DNA of 64,000 bases from Vitreoscilla massiliensis (lineage in GTDB: Bacteria; Pseudomonadota; Gammaproteobacteria; Burkholderiales; Neisseriaceae): positions 310,001 to 374,000 of the forward strand of contig NZ_LN898220.1 of assembly GCF_001457815.1 (NCBI RefSeq), written 5' to 3'. Below, one piece after another: positions 8,853-16,918 of the stretch. A program made the translations under genes and the position numbers. The notes under the pieces are model-generated. The model was not told the DNA's origin. It saw only the letters and a list, made by a program, of their open reading frames with translations, and did no database searches. How positions within the stretch are numbered: position 1 is the stretch's first letter; each line of letters starts with the position of its first letter.

Positions 8853-9467
8853 TTATGCTCCTGCTTTCTTGCCCAAAGACAAGGCCAATGCCGTTTGCGC
8901 CAAGCGTTGGCCTTGCGCGAATGCAATGCGTTTTTCGGCTGGGCTCAATTGGTTTTTGCCATCGTTGCCCGACACGTGTGAGGCGCCATACGGTGTGCCA
9001 CCGCTTTGGGTGGTGCCCACATCGGCCTCGCTGTAAGGCACGCCCAAGACCATCATGCCTTGGTGCAACAACGGCACCATCATCGTTAACAAGGTCGATT
9101 CTTGGCCACCGTGCATGCTGTTGCTGCTGGTGAACACACTGGCAGGTTTGCCGATTAAATCACCCGACAACCACACGCCGCTGGTGCCATCCAAGAAATA
9201 CTTCATCGCCGCGGCCATATTGCCAAAACGGGTTGGGCTGCCCATCGCCAATGCCGCACATTCACGCAAATCCGCTGTGCTCACATACGGCGCACCGCTG
9301 TCAGGAATGCTGTCTGCCACTTGTTCACACACGGTCGAAACCTTGGGCACGGTGCGAAGTACTGCTTCACAACCGGCGACACTGTCTGCACCTTTGGCAA
9401 TTTCACGCGCCAAATTCAACACACTGCCATTCTGGCTGTAATACAAAACCAATATTTTCAACATCAT
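8853..9467 (-). CDS. wrbA: NAD(P)H:quinone oxidoreductase WrbA
   Basis: A 204-residue flavodoxin-like quinone reductase giving two-electron reduction of quinones with NAD(P)H. The FMN-binding loop is YYSQNGSVLNLA near the N-terminus, followed by GSPTRFGNMAAAMKYFLDGT and the SNSMHGGQESTLLTM segment, both characteristic of WrbA. Two consecutive ATGs occur at the start; AGAAGG is better spaced for the second (9464). It is the first gene of a two-gene operon with the nitroreductase, and it diverges from the yihY-like gene. Confidence 0.92.
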   Translation of the reverse strand: MMLKILVLYYSQNGSVLNLAREIAKGADSVAGCEAVLRTVPKVSTVCEQVADSIPDSGAPYVSTADLRECAALAMGSPTRFGNMAAAMKYFLDGTSGVWLSGDLIGKPASVFTSSNSMHGGQESTLLTMMVPLLHQGMMVLGVPYSEADVGTTQSGGTPYGASHVSGNDGKNQLSPAEKRIAFAQGQRLAQTALALSLGKKAGA

Positions 9468-9542
9468 TAACCTTCTTACGATTTCAATTCAGGGCAAATA
9501 ATACGCTACAATGAGCCGCTATGTGCATTTACAGGACGCCTT

Positions 9543-10781
9543 ATGAACACAGCTTGGCTGAATGCCATCTACATGCGCTTACAGCAACAACGCCTTTGGC
9601 AATTTTGCGTCTTCTTCATCAAGCGCTGTTTGGATGTGCGCCTGTTCCAAGTGTCGTCCAGCCTCACCTTCACCACCTTATTGGCCTTGGTGCCTTTTTT
9701 TACCATCGCCTTGACCGTGGTTTCGGCGTTTCCGATGTTTGAAGACATCACGCGCCAATTCCAACAATTCATCACCAACAATCTGGTGCCACAAGCCAGT
9801 TACAAAGTCATCAACGATTATGTGGTCGGCTTTTTGGAAAACGCTTCCAAACTCACCACCATAGGCTTAATCATGTTAATCGTGTCGTCGGTGTTATTGA
9901 TTAACACCATCGAAACCACGTTTAACCAAATCTGGGGCGCCAACAAGCCCAGACCGTTGTTAACGCGCTTATTGGTGTATTGGGCCTTATTGACTTTGGG
10001 GCCGCTGATTTTGGGGCTGACCATCTCACAAATCGGCTGGTTTATGCGCCAATCGGTGTTCGCGTTTCAATACCCGAATACCGCATGGATTTTGCACTTT
10101 TTGATTTCAACCTTGGTCAATACCGCCTTATTGTGGCTGATGTACCGCGTGGTACCGGCGCGCTATGTGCCGTCGCAACACGCGCTGTTGGGCGCTTTGT
10201 GGAGCGCGATTATTTTGGAATTGGCCAAGCGCATCTTCAGCTATTACTTCAGCCATTTTGGCAGTTATGAGGTGATTTATGGCGCGTTTGCCGCCATACC
10301 GCTGTTTTTGCTGTGGATCAATGTGTTGTGGGCCATCTTGCTCTCAGGTGCGGTATTGACCAATGCCTTGTCGTATTGGCAAGGCGATGCGTTTCAACGC
10401 CATGCCGGCCAACATGGCCGTTTTGACGATGTGTTGAAAATCCTGATTTTGCTGGCACAGTCGCAATGTCAAGGCAAAAGCCTGCCCACGCGCGCGTTTC
10501 GCAGCCACATCAATATGGGTTACGACGAACTCGGCGATTTACTGGAGCAATTGCAACACTACCACTTTGTCACCCGCGACAACGATGGCTGGCTGCTGAA
10601 AACCAACCCATATGAAATCAATTTGCGCGATGTGTTTGAAATTTTCGTCTACCGCCCCAAGGCCAAACAAGACGACCGCATTGGCTTGATGGTGCAAAAC
10701 TTCATGCAACCGAGTTTATCGACTTTGTCGATGACCTTGGCCGACTTTGTGCAGCAATCGAGTCAAACGCCACAAGATTGA
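9543..10781 (+). CDS. YihY/BrkB-family membrane protein
   Basis: A 412-residue polytopic inner-membrane protein. The N-terminal 290 residues contain about six hydrophobic helices, with the family signatures SSLTFTTLLALVPFFTIAL and YGAFAAIPLFLLWINVLWAILL. The C-terminal cytoplasmic tail (about residues 300-412) is winged-helix-like, as in neisserial members. The older label ribonuclease BN is a misnomer for this family; the transport or structural role is unsettled. A degenerate uptake word (TTTACAGGACGCC) lies just before the ATG. It is divergent from wrbA. Confidence 0.88.
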   Translation: MNTAWLNAIYMRLQQQRLWQFCVFFIKRCLDVRLFQVSSSLTFTTLLALVPFFTIALTVVSAFPMFEDITRQFQQFITNNLVPQASYKVINDYVVGFLENASKLTTIGLIMLIVSSVLLINTIETTFNQIWGANKPRPLLTRLLVYWALLTLGPLILGLTISQIGWFMRQSVFAFQYPNTAWILHFLISTLVNTALLWLMYRVVPARYVPSQHALLGALWSAIILELAKRIFSYYFSHFGSYEVIYGAFAAIPLFLLWINVLWAILLSGAVLTNALSYWQGDAFQRHAGQHGRFDDVLKILILLAQSQCQGKSLPTRAFRSHINMGYDELGDLLEQLQHYHFVTRDNDGWLLKTNPYEINLRDVFEIFVYRPKAKQDDRIGLMVQNFMQPSLSTLSMTLADFVQQSSQTPQD

Positions 10782-10793
10782 ATGCAATCTAAG

Positions 10794-10823
10794 ATGCGGC
10801 CTGTAACAACTTACAGGCCGCAT
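10794..10823. repeat. Inverted DUS pair
   Basis: ATGCGGCCTGTAA and its complement with a 4-nt loop, directly behind the yihY-like gene. Confidence 0.85.
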
Positions 10824-10937
10824 AATCTGTGCTCTGGCACCTTATACCTTCTTGCTAACTCAGCAAAAATTCAGCTCACACCTTACATCGTTGCTCTATC
10901 ATCTGTGCGATAGTGACTGAATAAAACGTTTGCAAAA

Positions 10938-10973
10938 GCGGTCTGTAAAACATATTTAAGGTTTACAGGCCGC
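10938..10973. repeat. Inverted DUS pair with one variant arm
   Basis: GCGGTCTGTAAA faces a perfect TTTACAGGCCGC across a 12-nt loop. The left arm has T for C at position 5. Confidence 0.7.
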
Positions 10974-11074
10974 CTCATTCATCTGCATGCAATAGCATCT
11001 CAATATGACTGCATTGCAAGACTCACATCACATGTTTGGTCTCTAATGCCATGACACTAATAAACCCCATACAA

Positions 11075-11104
11075 AAGCGGCCTGTAAATGCTTACAGGCC
11101 GCTT
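11075..11104. repeat. Inverted DUS pair
   Basis: AAGCGGCCTGTAA and its complement with a 4-nt loop, directly behind the reverse-strand OmpA-like gene, where it may terminate transcription. Confidence 0.85.
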
Positions 11105-11122
11105 CATTACCGCTTCAAACCC

Positions 11123-11776
11123 TTATTGTTTGATAGGGTTTACTTTGATTTCCACACGGCGGTTTTGTGCCTTGCCTTCAGTGGTGGTGTTGCTGGCAAT
11201 CGGTTGACGTGAACCCATGCCAGTTGCAGTAATGCGGTTAGACGCCACACCACGGTTGCTCAAGAAGTTGGCCACGGCAGCCGCACGGTTGCGTGACAAA
11301 GGCTCGTTAATCGCGTCAGAACCGGTGCTGTCAGTGTGACCCACTACTTGAATGGTAGTGTCGGTGTATTTGGCCAACACATCGGCAACAGAGGCCAAAG
11401 TGGTGGTAGACGAGCTGTTCAAAGCGGCGCTGCCAGTGGCAAAAGTGATGCTTTCAGGCATTACCAAGCGGATTTCATCGCCCACGCGGTCAACTTGTAC
11501 TTGGGTATTGGCCAAGCTTTGACGCAATTGGCGCTCTTGGTAGTCCATGTAAGCACCCACACCGGCACCTACCGCACCACAAGCCAAGGCTGAGTTACGC
11601 GCGCCTTTGCTGCCGTGAGTCAAAGCGCCAACGATACCGCAAGTGGCTGCGCCGCCCAAAGCACCGATGACGGTGTTGTTGCGATCACGTTGACCCGTTA
11701 CAGGATCCACCGCACAAGCGGTCAAAGCCAAAGTTGAACACACTGCGATAACGCTGAAGGTTTTCGACATTTTCAT
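11123..11776 (-). CDS. OmpA-family lipoprotein (YiaD-like)
   Basis: A 217-residue outer-membrane lipoprotein candidate. A signal peptide ends LALTAC and is followed by a glycine-zipper segment (about residues 38-80, with GALGGAATCGIVGAL and ACGAVGAGVGAYMDY). The C-terminal OmpA/MotB peptidoglycan-binding domain contains FATGSAALN, VVGHTDSTGSDAINEPLSRNR and GMGSRQPIASN, with the Asp and Arg that bind diaminopimelate conserved. GAGGAATC precedes the first of two close ATGs. It probably links the outer membrane to peptidoglycan. Confidence 0.88.
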   Translation of the reverse strand: MKMSKTFSVIAVCSTLALTACAVDPVTGQRDRNNTVIGALGGAATCGIVGALTHGSKGARNSALACGAVGAGVGAYMDYQERQLRQSLANTQVQVDRVGDEIRLVMPESITFATGSAALNSSSTTTLASVADVLAKYTDTTIQVVGHTDSTGSDAINEPLSRNRAAAVANFLSNRGVASNRITATGMGSRQPIASNTTTEGKAQNRRVEIKVNPIKQ

Positions 11777-11931
11777 TTTTAGATTCCTCGATGGTTATGT
11801 AAAATACATATTCACAACGTAATGGTGACACTGTTACACAATTTGCTCAATACCGCGTTAAGATGATGCCATATCCAAAAAGTTTCGCCAGCCCAAAATC
11901 ACCCATGCGCATTAACATTCTTTAGCGCCAT

Positions 11932-11960
11932 TTTGCATAAATCGAAATTATCGGTATAAT
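11932..11960 (+). promoter_or_regulatory. Sigma-70 promoter of tRNA-Ser
   Basis: A -35-like TTTGCA at 11932-11937 and a perfect TATAAT at 11955-11960, spaced 17 bp, ending 12 bp before the mature tRNA 5' end. Confidence 0.75.
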
Positions 11961-11972
11961 GCGCTTGCTTTC

Positions 11973-12063
11973 GGAGAGGTGGATGAGTGGTTGAAGTCGC
12001 ACGCCTGGAAAGCGTGTATACGTTTATAGCGTATCGAGGGTTCGAATCCCTTCCTCTCCGCCA
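11973..12063 (+). tRNA. tRNA-Ser (anticodon GGA)
   Basis: A 91-nt class II tRNA with encoded CCA. The acceptor stem GGAGAGG pairs with CCTCTCC. The anticodon stem-loop CACGC-CTGGAAA-GCGTG gives GGA, reading UCC/UCU serine codons. A long variable arm and a TTCGAATC T-loop are present. Its 3' 14 bases are the integration site of the downstream element and are repeated at 27196. Confidence 0.96.
12050..12063. repeat. attL core (14-bp direct repeat)
   Basis: CTTCCTCTCCGCCA, the 3' end of tRNA-Ser, recurs without mismatch at 27196-27209. The bases on either side differ, so exactly 14 bp are shared. Confidence 0.9.
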
Positions 12064-12074
12064 ATATTCAAATT

Positions 12075-12099
12075 AGCACCCATCATCGGGTGCTTTTTT
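12075..12099 (+). terminator. Terminator behind tRNA-Ser, supplied by the element
   Basis: AGCACCC/GGGTGCT stem with a 6-nt loop followed by five Ts, 11 bp inside attL. It replaces the tRNA terminator that appears to have been displaced to 27223. Confidence 0.85.
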
Positions 12100-12193
12100 A
12101 TTTGCCTAAAATCTAGCAAATACAATACTTTCACGAAAATCTATCATCATTTACTATCACAATGAATCACAAATAATCACTATTCAGCATATT

Positions 12194-12287
12194 TTTTATG
12201 GGTTACGCTACGGGTTACCAATCCCATAAACCCAAAAAACAGTAACCCAAAATGGCGTTTAAACCGCTTTTCATGCTGGAGTAACCC
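12194..12287. promoter_or_regulatory. Putative integrase arm-binding sites, left end
   Basis: Four copies of GGGTTAC or its complement (12200, 12212, 12242, 12281) lie between attL and the integrase gene. TTTTATGGGTTAC at 12194-12206 recurs at 27109-27121 near the right end. The last copy overlaps the integrase ribosome binding region, which suggests that the integrase may repress its own gene. Confidence 0.55.
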
Positions 12288-12291
12288 AAAT

Positions 12292-13464
12292 ATGCCAAAG
12301 ATAGCCAAGAGGCTTACTGATGCGGCAGTTAAAGCCGCAAAGCCCAAAGACAAGACGTACAAATTAACTGGCGGAAAAGGATTGTATTTATTTGTAAAAC
12401 CAAATGGCGGCAAACTGTGGGCATTCAGATACATAGATAAAGCACTAAACAAAGACTGCACTGTATACCTTGGCAGTTACCCTAATTTCTCACTGGCCGA
12501 AGCGACCGAATGGGCTGATACCTTAAAGCAGCGTGTAGTGCGTGGCTTGCCTGTGATTGAAGAAAAGCCCGACACAAGCAAATACATTTTCGATTCAGTC
12601 TATGCCGCGTGGTTTGAAAGATGGCAGCCAACTGTAAGCATGGGTTATGCGGCTCAGGTCAAACGCGCCATTGATAAGGATGTGTTGCCTATACTGACTG
12701 GTAAAGATGTGCGAGAGATTAAGCCCGTCCATATTGTTGATGCTTTACGGCCATTTGAACAGCGTAATGCTTTGGAATATCTCAGACGCACCAAGACCGC
12801 GTTAAATCTCTTGTTTGGCTATGCTGTGAGCAGTGGCCTATCAGACACTAACCCCGTGGCAAGCGTACAAAATAACGCATTCAGAAAAGCCATCAAGGGC
12901 AATTTTGATGCTTTGCCCGAGGCTGATTTACCTATTTTGATGGCATGGTTTTCAGCATCAACGACCATAACCAAACTGGCGATTAAATGGCAGCTTATGA
13001 CCATGACCCGACCTAACGAAACAGTGGGCGCAACCTTTAACGAAATCGACTTAGATAAAAAGCTGTGGGTGATTCCTGCTGAACGCATGAAGCGCAACCG
13101 CGAACATGTTGTGCCACTGACTGCTGAACTCATGGAGCTACTGGACACAATCAGGTATATCAATCAAGGCGGCACTTACCTGTTTGAAAGCTTGGACGGC
13201 AAAGGCCACTTGCACCGTGAAAGCCCACGGCTTGCATTGCGTAAAGCCAAATTCAACACCACCGCCCACGGCCTGCGCTCAACAGCATCAACCATACTAA
13301 ATGAATCAAGGAAGTTTCGAGAAGATGTAATTGAGGCTCAGCTAAGCCACTCAGATAAGGACAAGGTACGCAGCGCATACAATCGCACTGATTACCTTGA
13401 GGAACGCAGGGAAATGCTGCAATGGTGGCATGATTTTTTAGCACAGCAAGAGGCCAAAGAATGA
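12292..13464 (+). CDS. P4-type tyrosine integrase
   Basis: A 390-residue site-specific recombinase. The N-terminal arm-binding domain (DUF4102-like: LTDAAVKAAKPKDKTYKLTG, about residues 7-90) is followed by a core-binding domain and the catalytic domain. Catalytic residues are visible as Arg in MTMTRPNE, the HGLRS box, a downstream LSH, and the nucleophile Tyr in RSAYNRTDY. It lies next to attL, as expected for integrases that use a tRNA 3' end, and should catalyse integration and excision at tRNA-Ser. GGAG lies upstream of the ATG. It ends at a terminator shared with the convergent gene at 13492. Confidence 0.95.
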   Translation: MPKIAKRLTDAAVKAAKPKDKTYKLTGGKGLYLFVKPNGGKLWAFRYIDKALNKDCTVYLGSYPNFSLAEATEWADTLKQRVVRGLPVIEEKPDTSKYIFDSVYAAWFERWQPTVSMGYAAQVKRAIDKDVLPILTGKDVREIKPVHIVDALRPFEQRNALEYLRRTKTALNLLFGYAVSSGLSDTNPVASVQNNAFRKAIKGNFDALPEADLPILMAWFSASTTITKLAIKWQLMTMTRPNETVGATFNEIDLDKKLWVIPAERMKRNREHVVPLTAELMELLDTIRYINQGGTYLFESLDGKGHLHRESPRLALRKAKFNTTAHGLRSTASTILNESRKFREDVIEAQLSHSDKDKVRSAYNRTDYLEERREMLQWWHDFLAQQEAKE

Positions 13465-13467
13465 AAG

Positions 13468-13493
13468 AAGCCGCCAACATGGGCGGCTTTTTT
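13468..13493. terminator. Bidirectional terminator after the integrase
   Basis: AAGCCGCC/GGCGGCTT stem with a 6-nt loop and a T-run. It lies between the convergent integrase and ribbon-helix-helix genes and overlaps the stop codon of the latter. Confidence 0.85.
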
Positions 13494-14028
13494 AGAATGG
13501 AATATCATCATCCAAATCACCAAGTGCTGGTGGCTTTATCCTTGCAGGAGGCATGGAGTAGTTTTTCTCCAATGTATCTAATTCAGTTATTGCATCCTTT
13601 GACTGCTCAGCCGCTGATACAAGCAAATCCCAATGTTTAATGATATTTTTAAAATTCACATCATCTAGATCGAAAAATAAATCTCTATCGGGATAATATG
13701 AAAAACAGTATGGATAAGATGTAATAATTTTCCAAATTTTTTGCTCTTCAAATGTCAATAAATCAGGCAAGACAATTGCCAATCTAATAAATCTTTCTAT
13801 TTCATTGACATCCCATAAAGCATTACTGACCTCAGACAGCTTTACAAATCTATTAACCCTATCCTTTACCTCCACATCATTTAGTATATTTTCAACTGCC
13901 CATTCCACAAAAGCTGACAAGCTTCTCTTCTGAGATTTGGCTGCAATTTCAGCAAGATACCTTAGCTTTGGCTCAAACCTTACAGTTAAGTTATCCGTCT
14001 TTTTCCCTCCCGTATGCTTAATTGCCAT
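13492..14028 (-). CDS. Ribbon-helix-helix-like putative regulator
   Basis: 178 residues. The N-terminal 50 residues (NLTVRFEPKLRYLAEIAAK followed by KRSLSAFVEWAVENIL) fit an Arc-like ribbon-helix-helix DNA-binding fold: a short beta strand followed by two helices. The remaining 120 residues are acidic and aromatic-rich, end PALGDLDDDIPF and are unrecognised. AAGGAGG sits 5 bases before the ATG. It diverges from the AlpA-like gene across a promoter and palindrome region, the usual place for a repressor of a mobile element. The repressor role is inferred from position and fold. It is AT-rich compared with flanking genes. Confidence 0.6.
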   Translation of the reverse strand: MAIKHTGGKKTDNLTVRFEPKLRYLAEIAAKSQKRSLSAFVEWAVENILNDVEVKDRVNRFVKLSEVSNALWDVNEIERFIRLAIVLPDLLTFEEQKIWKIITSYPYCFSYYPDRDLFFDLDDVNFKNIIKHWDLLVSAAEQSKDAITELDTLEKNYSMPPARIKPPALGDLDDDIPF

Positions 14029-14081
14029 ATAGCCTCCTTGAGTGTTTTTTAACTCTTTTTATTATCAACCACCATCACATA

Positions 14082-14139
14082 TTGTTCAATGCAATTTTTT
14101 ATGTATAATGAAAACAAATGCAAGATTAAAACTTGCATT
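14082..14139 (+). promoter_or_regulatory. Promoter with palindromic operator-like site before the AlpA-like gene
   Basis: -35-like TTGTTC (14082-14087), 16-bp spacer and a perfect TATAAT (14104-14109). Directly downstream is a perfect inverted repeat AATGCAAG/CTTGCATT with a 7-bp centre (14117-14139), well placed for a repressor to block this promoter. The divergent ribbon-helix-helix protein is the obvious candidate binder. Confidence 0.6.
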
Positions 14140-14175
14140 GGCTTAATTAAATTTCAATGACTCTTGGAGATTTTA

Positions 14176-14394
14176 GTGATAACCAGCCCTCTTTTGAAAG
14201 CAACTGACTTAATGGCTCGATTCGACTACAAGTCTATGAACCCGTTTTACAACTACATGAAAAACGAGGGATTCCCCTTGCCTATCAAAGTAGGCCGTCG
14301 CAATTTTTGGAAACAAGAGGAAGTAGAAGCGTGGATTAATTCCCGCGAACAGCGTTTAGACGCACCAACGCGCAACACGAAATCAACCAACTAA
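14176..14394 (+). CDS. AlpA/excisionase-like helix-turn-helix protein
   Basis: A 72-residue protein with a MerR/AlpA-like winged-helix pattern: LLKATDLMARFDY, then FPLPIKVGRRNFWKQEEVEAWINSR, the wing and recognition region typical of AlpA-type regulators and recombination directionality factors. The start is taken as the GTG at 14176 because GGAGA lies at ideal distance; a TTG at 14164 is possible. It is the first gene of the rightward transcription unit of the element and could act as excisionase or as activator. Which one cannot be told from sequence. Confidence 0.7.
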   Translation: MITSPLLKATDLMARFDYKSMNPFYNYMKNEGFPLPIKVGRRNFWKQEEVEAWINSREQRLDAPTRNTKSTN

Positions 14395-14409
14395 ACCATA
14401 GGTGACCAC

Positions 14410-15171
14410 ATGAGTGACTTAATGACTTTGGACATAGTGTCCATAGCAGGACAGGCACAACAAGCAGTTAATGCTCGTTTGTTGCATGAGTTCCTGGAAG
14501 TGGGGCGAGATTTTTCAAACTGGTTTAAGGGGCGAGTTGCCGAGTACGAATTTATTGAAAATCAAGACTTCGTGACCTTTTCACCAAGTTTGGCGAAAAC
14601 CCCAAATGGTGGCCGTCCGCGTATCGAATACCACATCTCGCTCGACATGGCGAAAGAGCTTTCGATGGTTGAACGCAATGAAAAAGGTAAACAGGCTAGA
14701 CAGTATTTCCTTGCTTGTGAGCGCAAAGCCAAACAAGTGATGCCTGCCCTGCCTAAAACATTCTCCGAGGCATTGAGACTGGCAGCAGACTTACAAGACC
14801 AATTGGCAATTGCAGCACCCAAAGCAGCCGCCTTAGATTTACTGTCAGACCGTACCGACACCATCAACTTTAGATTGGCTGCCAAGCACTTAAAAGTGAG
14901 AGAGCCAGTTTTAAAAAGCAAATTGGTACAGCTTGGATGGGTGATTAAAAACAGTAATCCGATGACGATAACAGCCAAAGCAAGTGATGGCGGTTACATG
15001 ATTCAAAACACTGGCATAGCACCTAATGGGCATCAATATTCACAAGCATTAATAACCAGTAAGGGATTGGCAAAATTAGCAGAGCATTTCAGCCGCTCCC
15101 AAAATGAAAATGGCGTTCGCTTCTCCACCGACCAAAGTATCGAAGCAAACACCATACGTCTACCTAAGTGA
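14410..15171 (+). CDS. AntA/AntB and KilAC domain antirepressor-like protein
   Basis: A 253-residue phage regulator. The N-terminal AntA/AntB domain (about residues 15-110) contains ARLLHEFLEVGRDFSNWFK and ISLDMAKELSMVERNEKGKQAR. The C-terminal KilAC DNA-binding domain (about residues 140-235) contains LAAKHLKVREPVLKSKL and ends with a LITSKGLAKLAEHF helix. Such proteins in P1- and lambda-like phages counteract repressors at induction. AGGTGA precedes the ATG; it follows the AlpA-like gene by 15 bp and is probably in the same operon. Confidence 0.85.
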   Translation: MSDLMTLDIVSIAGQAQQAVNARLLHEFLEVGRDFSNWFKGRVAEYEFIENQDFVTFSPSLAKTPNGGRPRIEYHISLDMAKELSMVERNEKGKQARQYFLACERKAKQVMPALPKTFSEALRLAADLQDQLAIAAPKAAALDLLSDRTDTINFRLAAKHLKVREPVLKSKLVQLGWVIKNSNPMTITAKASDGGYMIQNTGIAPNGHQYSQALITSKGLAKLAEHFSRSQNENGVRFSTDQSIEANTIRLPK

Positions 15172-15192
15172 ATGGAAATAGGAAATAAACGC

Positions 15193-15366
15193 ATGGACAT
15201 GATAGCAACCGCAGCCCAACAGGGCAAAGAAGTTTGCTTTTCTTCGCAAGAGGCCGCAAACAGTTTCATCGACAACATGCTACGCACCAATGCCGCCGCA
15301 TGTTTTCAGATTCAGCAAAGCAGCAACACTTGGACGGTCAAACGTGTGGGGGTTACAGCAGCATGA
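15193..15366 (+). CDS. Small protein of unknown function
   Basis: 57 residues, beginning at the ATG at 15193 because AGGAAA lies 8 bases upstream; an in-frame ATG at 15172 directly after the previous stop has no visible site. No domain is recognised. Its stop overlaps the next start as ATGA, so it is the first member of a chain of translationally coupled genes. The neighbourhood suggests early or replication-associated expression. Confidence 0.55.
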   Translation: MDMIATAAQQGKEVCFSSQEAANSFIDNMLRTNAAACFQIQQSSNTWTVKRVGVTAA

Positions 15367-15599
15367 ATCAAGTATTACTCCCTACTCCACAGCAATACCT
15401 TGAATTGCATGATGCGGCCTCAGATACCTTGTGGCAGGCTGAATTGGCGGGCATGAGCTTCTTAAATGCCAATCTACAAGACGATGAATTAAAAGTCGCT
15501 ATTCGCACCATGCTGACCATTATCAGGGCTTCAAAAGTCTATGACGTTCAAAACATTGGTGCGCTTCGCATGGCATTAAATAGCAAGGTGGCCGCATGA
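15363..15599 (+). CDS. Small protein of unknown function
   Basis: 78 residues (MNQVLLPTPQQYLELHDAA at the start). ATGA overlaps occur with both the upstream and downstream genes, which fixes the start at 15363 although the frame is open upstream. It looks helical (DDELKVAIRTMLTIIRAS). No family is recognised. Coupled expression with the small genes around it is the only functional hint. Confidence 0.6.
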   Translation: MNQVLLPTPQQYLELHDAASDTLWQAELAGMSFLNANLQDDELKVAIRTMLTIIRASKVYDVQNIGALRMALNSKVAA

Positions 15600-15982
15600 C
15601 TGTAACTATCAGTGAATTTATCACCCAAGGCGAACAAAGCCGCTTAAAACATATTGCCAGCGCAAGCACTGAGGCCGATGCCTTGGCAGTGTTGCAAGAC
15701 TTGTTACAACAGCAAGATGGCAAGCAGTATCGGCTTAATACATGGGTGCGCCCGACAACATTTTTAGCAGTGGTAGCCATACCCACGGCCTATCACGCTG
15801 GAATTGATGCTGTGGCCTGTACGTTGACACCCATTAGCGAACATGACGACCAACAGGCCGCATACGATGCTTGCAAAGCCTATGCTGCCAGTGGTCAACC
15901 TCATGATGCCTTTATGGTGGTGTCGTCCGATGTAGAGCAGTACAGCCGCCTTAAATCGCGTTTGCTGGAGTCTGTCCAATGA
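15596..15982 (+). CDS. Protein of unknown function
   Basis: 128 residues, beginning MTVTISEFITQGEQSRLKHI, without signal peptide or membrane helix. It is coupled by ATGA overlaps at both ends. The C-terminal half is Ala/Gln-rich and helical (DDQQAAYDACKAYAAS). I do not recognise it. It belongs to the accessory stretch of the element's early operon. Confidence 0.6.
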   Translation: MTVTISEFITQGEQSRLKHIASASTEADALAVLQDLLQQQDGKQYRLNTWVRPTTFLAVVAIPTAYHAGIDAVACTLTPISEHDDQQAAYDACKAYAASGQPHDAFMVVSSDVEQYSRLKSRLLESVQ

Positions 15983-16224
15983 GTAAAACCAAACAGCAGG
16001 CCGTAATCGAGGCCACATCCACCAGGCAGGGATTAAACCGATTTGAGGCGCAAGCAATCGGTGATTCATGCCTTAACAGCACCATCAGCAATTTATCCAA
16101 GATGGGTTATCAATTCCGTACAGAACGTGAAACCGTACCCAATCGCTTTGGTGGTCAAACCCATTGCAACCGCTACTGGCTTGTGAGTAAGCCGCAATCA
16201 AAGGCTCAGGAGGCCACAGCATGA
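15979..16224 (+). CDS. Small winged-helix-like phage protein
   Basis: 81 residues. The pattern RQGLNRFEAQAIGDSCLNS then ISNLSKMGYQFRTERETV and CNRYWLV resembles a helix-turn-helix protein frequent in phages of Pasteurellaceae and Neisseriaceae. There, an EAxxxGDSCLNSTISxL helix pair is followed by a beta wing. It is probably DNA-binding, with a role in regulation or replication unknown. ATGA overlaps occur at both ends. Confidence 0.65.
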   Translation: MSKTKQQAVIEATSTRQGLNRFEAQAIGDSCLNSTISNLSKMGYQFRTERETVPNRFGGQTHCNRYWLVSKPQSKAQEATA

Positions 16225-16526
16225 ATGCAGAACAACAATTCGCGAATGAGTTGGCTCGAATCAGCCAAGAAACAGAGGCCGCACTGCAAGATATTCAACG
16301 GTGCGCGCATGAGTACCAACAAGCGGTTGGCAAAATTGAGCAGATAAGCAGCGCTGGAGCAGCGGCTTTGCTTGAGTTGCTGAAAACGCTACCGAATCCC
16401 AGTGAGCTTGTGGTGGATGTATCGGAAATTTTCCCGATTAAAGCACTCAATCTTGCAGATTTTGCCCTGCCTGATTTATCAGAGCTTCAGCAATTGGCTA
16501 CCAGTGACGTGGAGGTGCAGGAATGA
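16221..16526 (+). CDS. Protein of unknown function
   Basis: 101 residues, predicted mostly helical, acidic C-terminal half (VVDVSEIFPIKALNLADF). It is translationally coupled to both neighbours by ATGA overlaps. No known domain seen. Possibly coiled-coil in the first 50 residues (ARISQETEAALQDIQRCA). Confidence 0.55.
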   Translation: MNAEQQFANELARISQETEAALQDIQRCAHEYQQAVGKIEQISSAGAAALLELLKTLPNPSELVVDVSEIFPIKALNLADFALPDLSELQQLATSDVEVQE

Positions 16527-16909
16527 GCGAAGTAATCCAATCCCCTGCGGCTGAGGCCATCAGCAAAGCAGCGCACGCCTATTGGGATGAAGTGGCCGCT
16601 ATCAAGGACAAATACAATTTTTATCCTGAGAGCATCGACCATTTGACCCTAAGTGAAATGGACACAATACAACGTATTGGTGGTGCTGAGATGCTCAATG
16701 CCTTGAATCGTTTTAATACTGCCATTGAATCACACATGCCCTGCCTGATGGCCTGTGAAGTTGCAGCGTCTACCGCACTGGCTACTGCTTGCCTTGAAAA
16801 CTTCACAACGATCTTCAAGGCCATGAATTTTTATTTTGAGCTGCGTAAGCAACAAGCAGATGCTCTGTTTGCCAACGCCATTCCTGCCAACACTGGCTTA
16901 AACAGTTAG
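16523..16909 (+). CDS. Protein of unknown function
   Basis: 128 residues, helical and moderately hydrophobic in the middle (MACEVAASTALATACLENF) but without a clear membrane helix. It overlaps the previous gene by ATGA and is followed after 9 bp by the next gene. No family recognised. Confidence 0.55.
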   Translation: MSEVIQSPAAEAISKAAHAYWDEVAAIKDKYNFYPESIDHLTLSEMDTIQRIGGAEMLNALNRFNTAIESHMPCLMACEVAASTALATACLENFTTIFKAMNFYFELRKQQADALFANAIPANTGLNS

Positions 16910-16918
16910 GAGCACGCC

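Larger units (their letters stand above)
10782..11122. other. Gene-free stretch with three DUS pairs
   Basis: About 340 bp between the yihY-like gene and the OmpA-like lipoprotein gene. I see no convincing gene. It holds three inverted uptake-sequence pairs (10794, 10938, 11075), an unusually dense cluster. Confidence 0.7.

Noticed and set aside
9480..9542. A functional uptake word before the yihY-like gene
   Set aside because: TTTACAGGACGCC has a change within the conserved GGCC part; it is probably a decayed copy.
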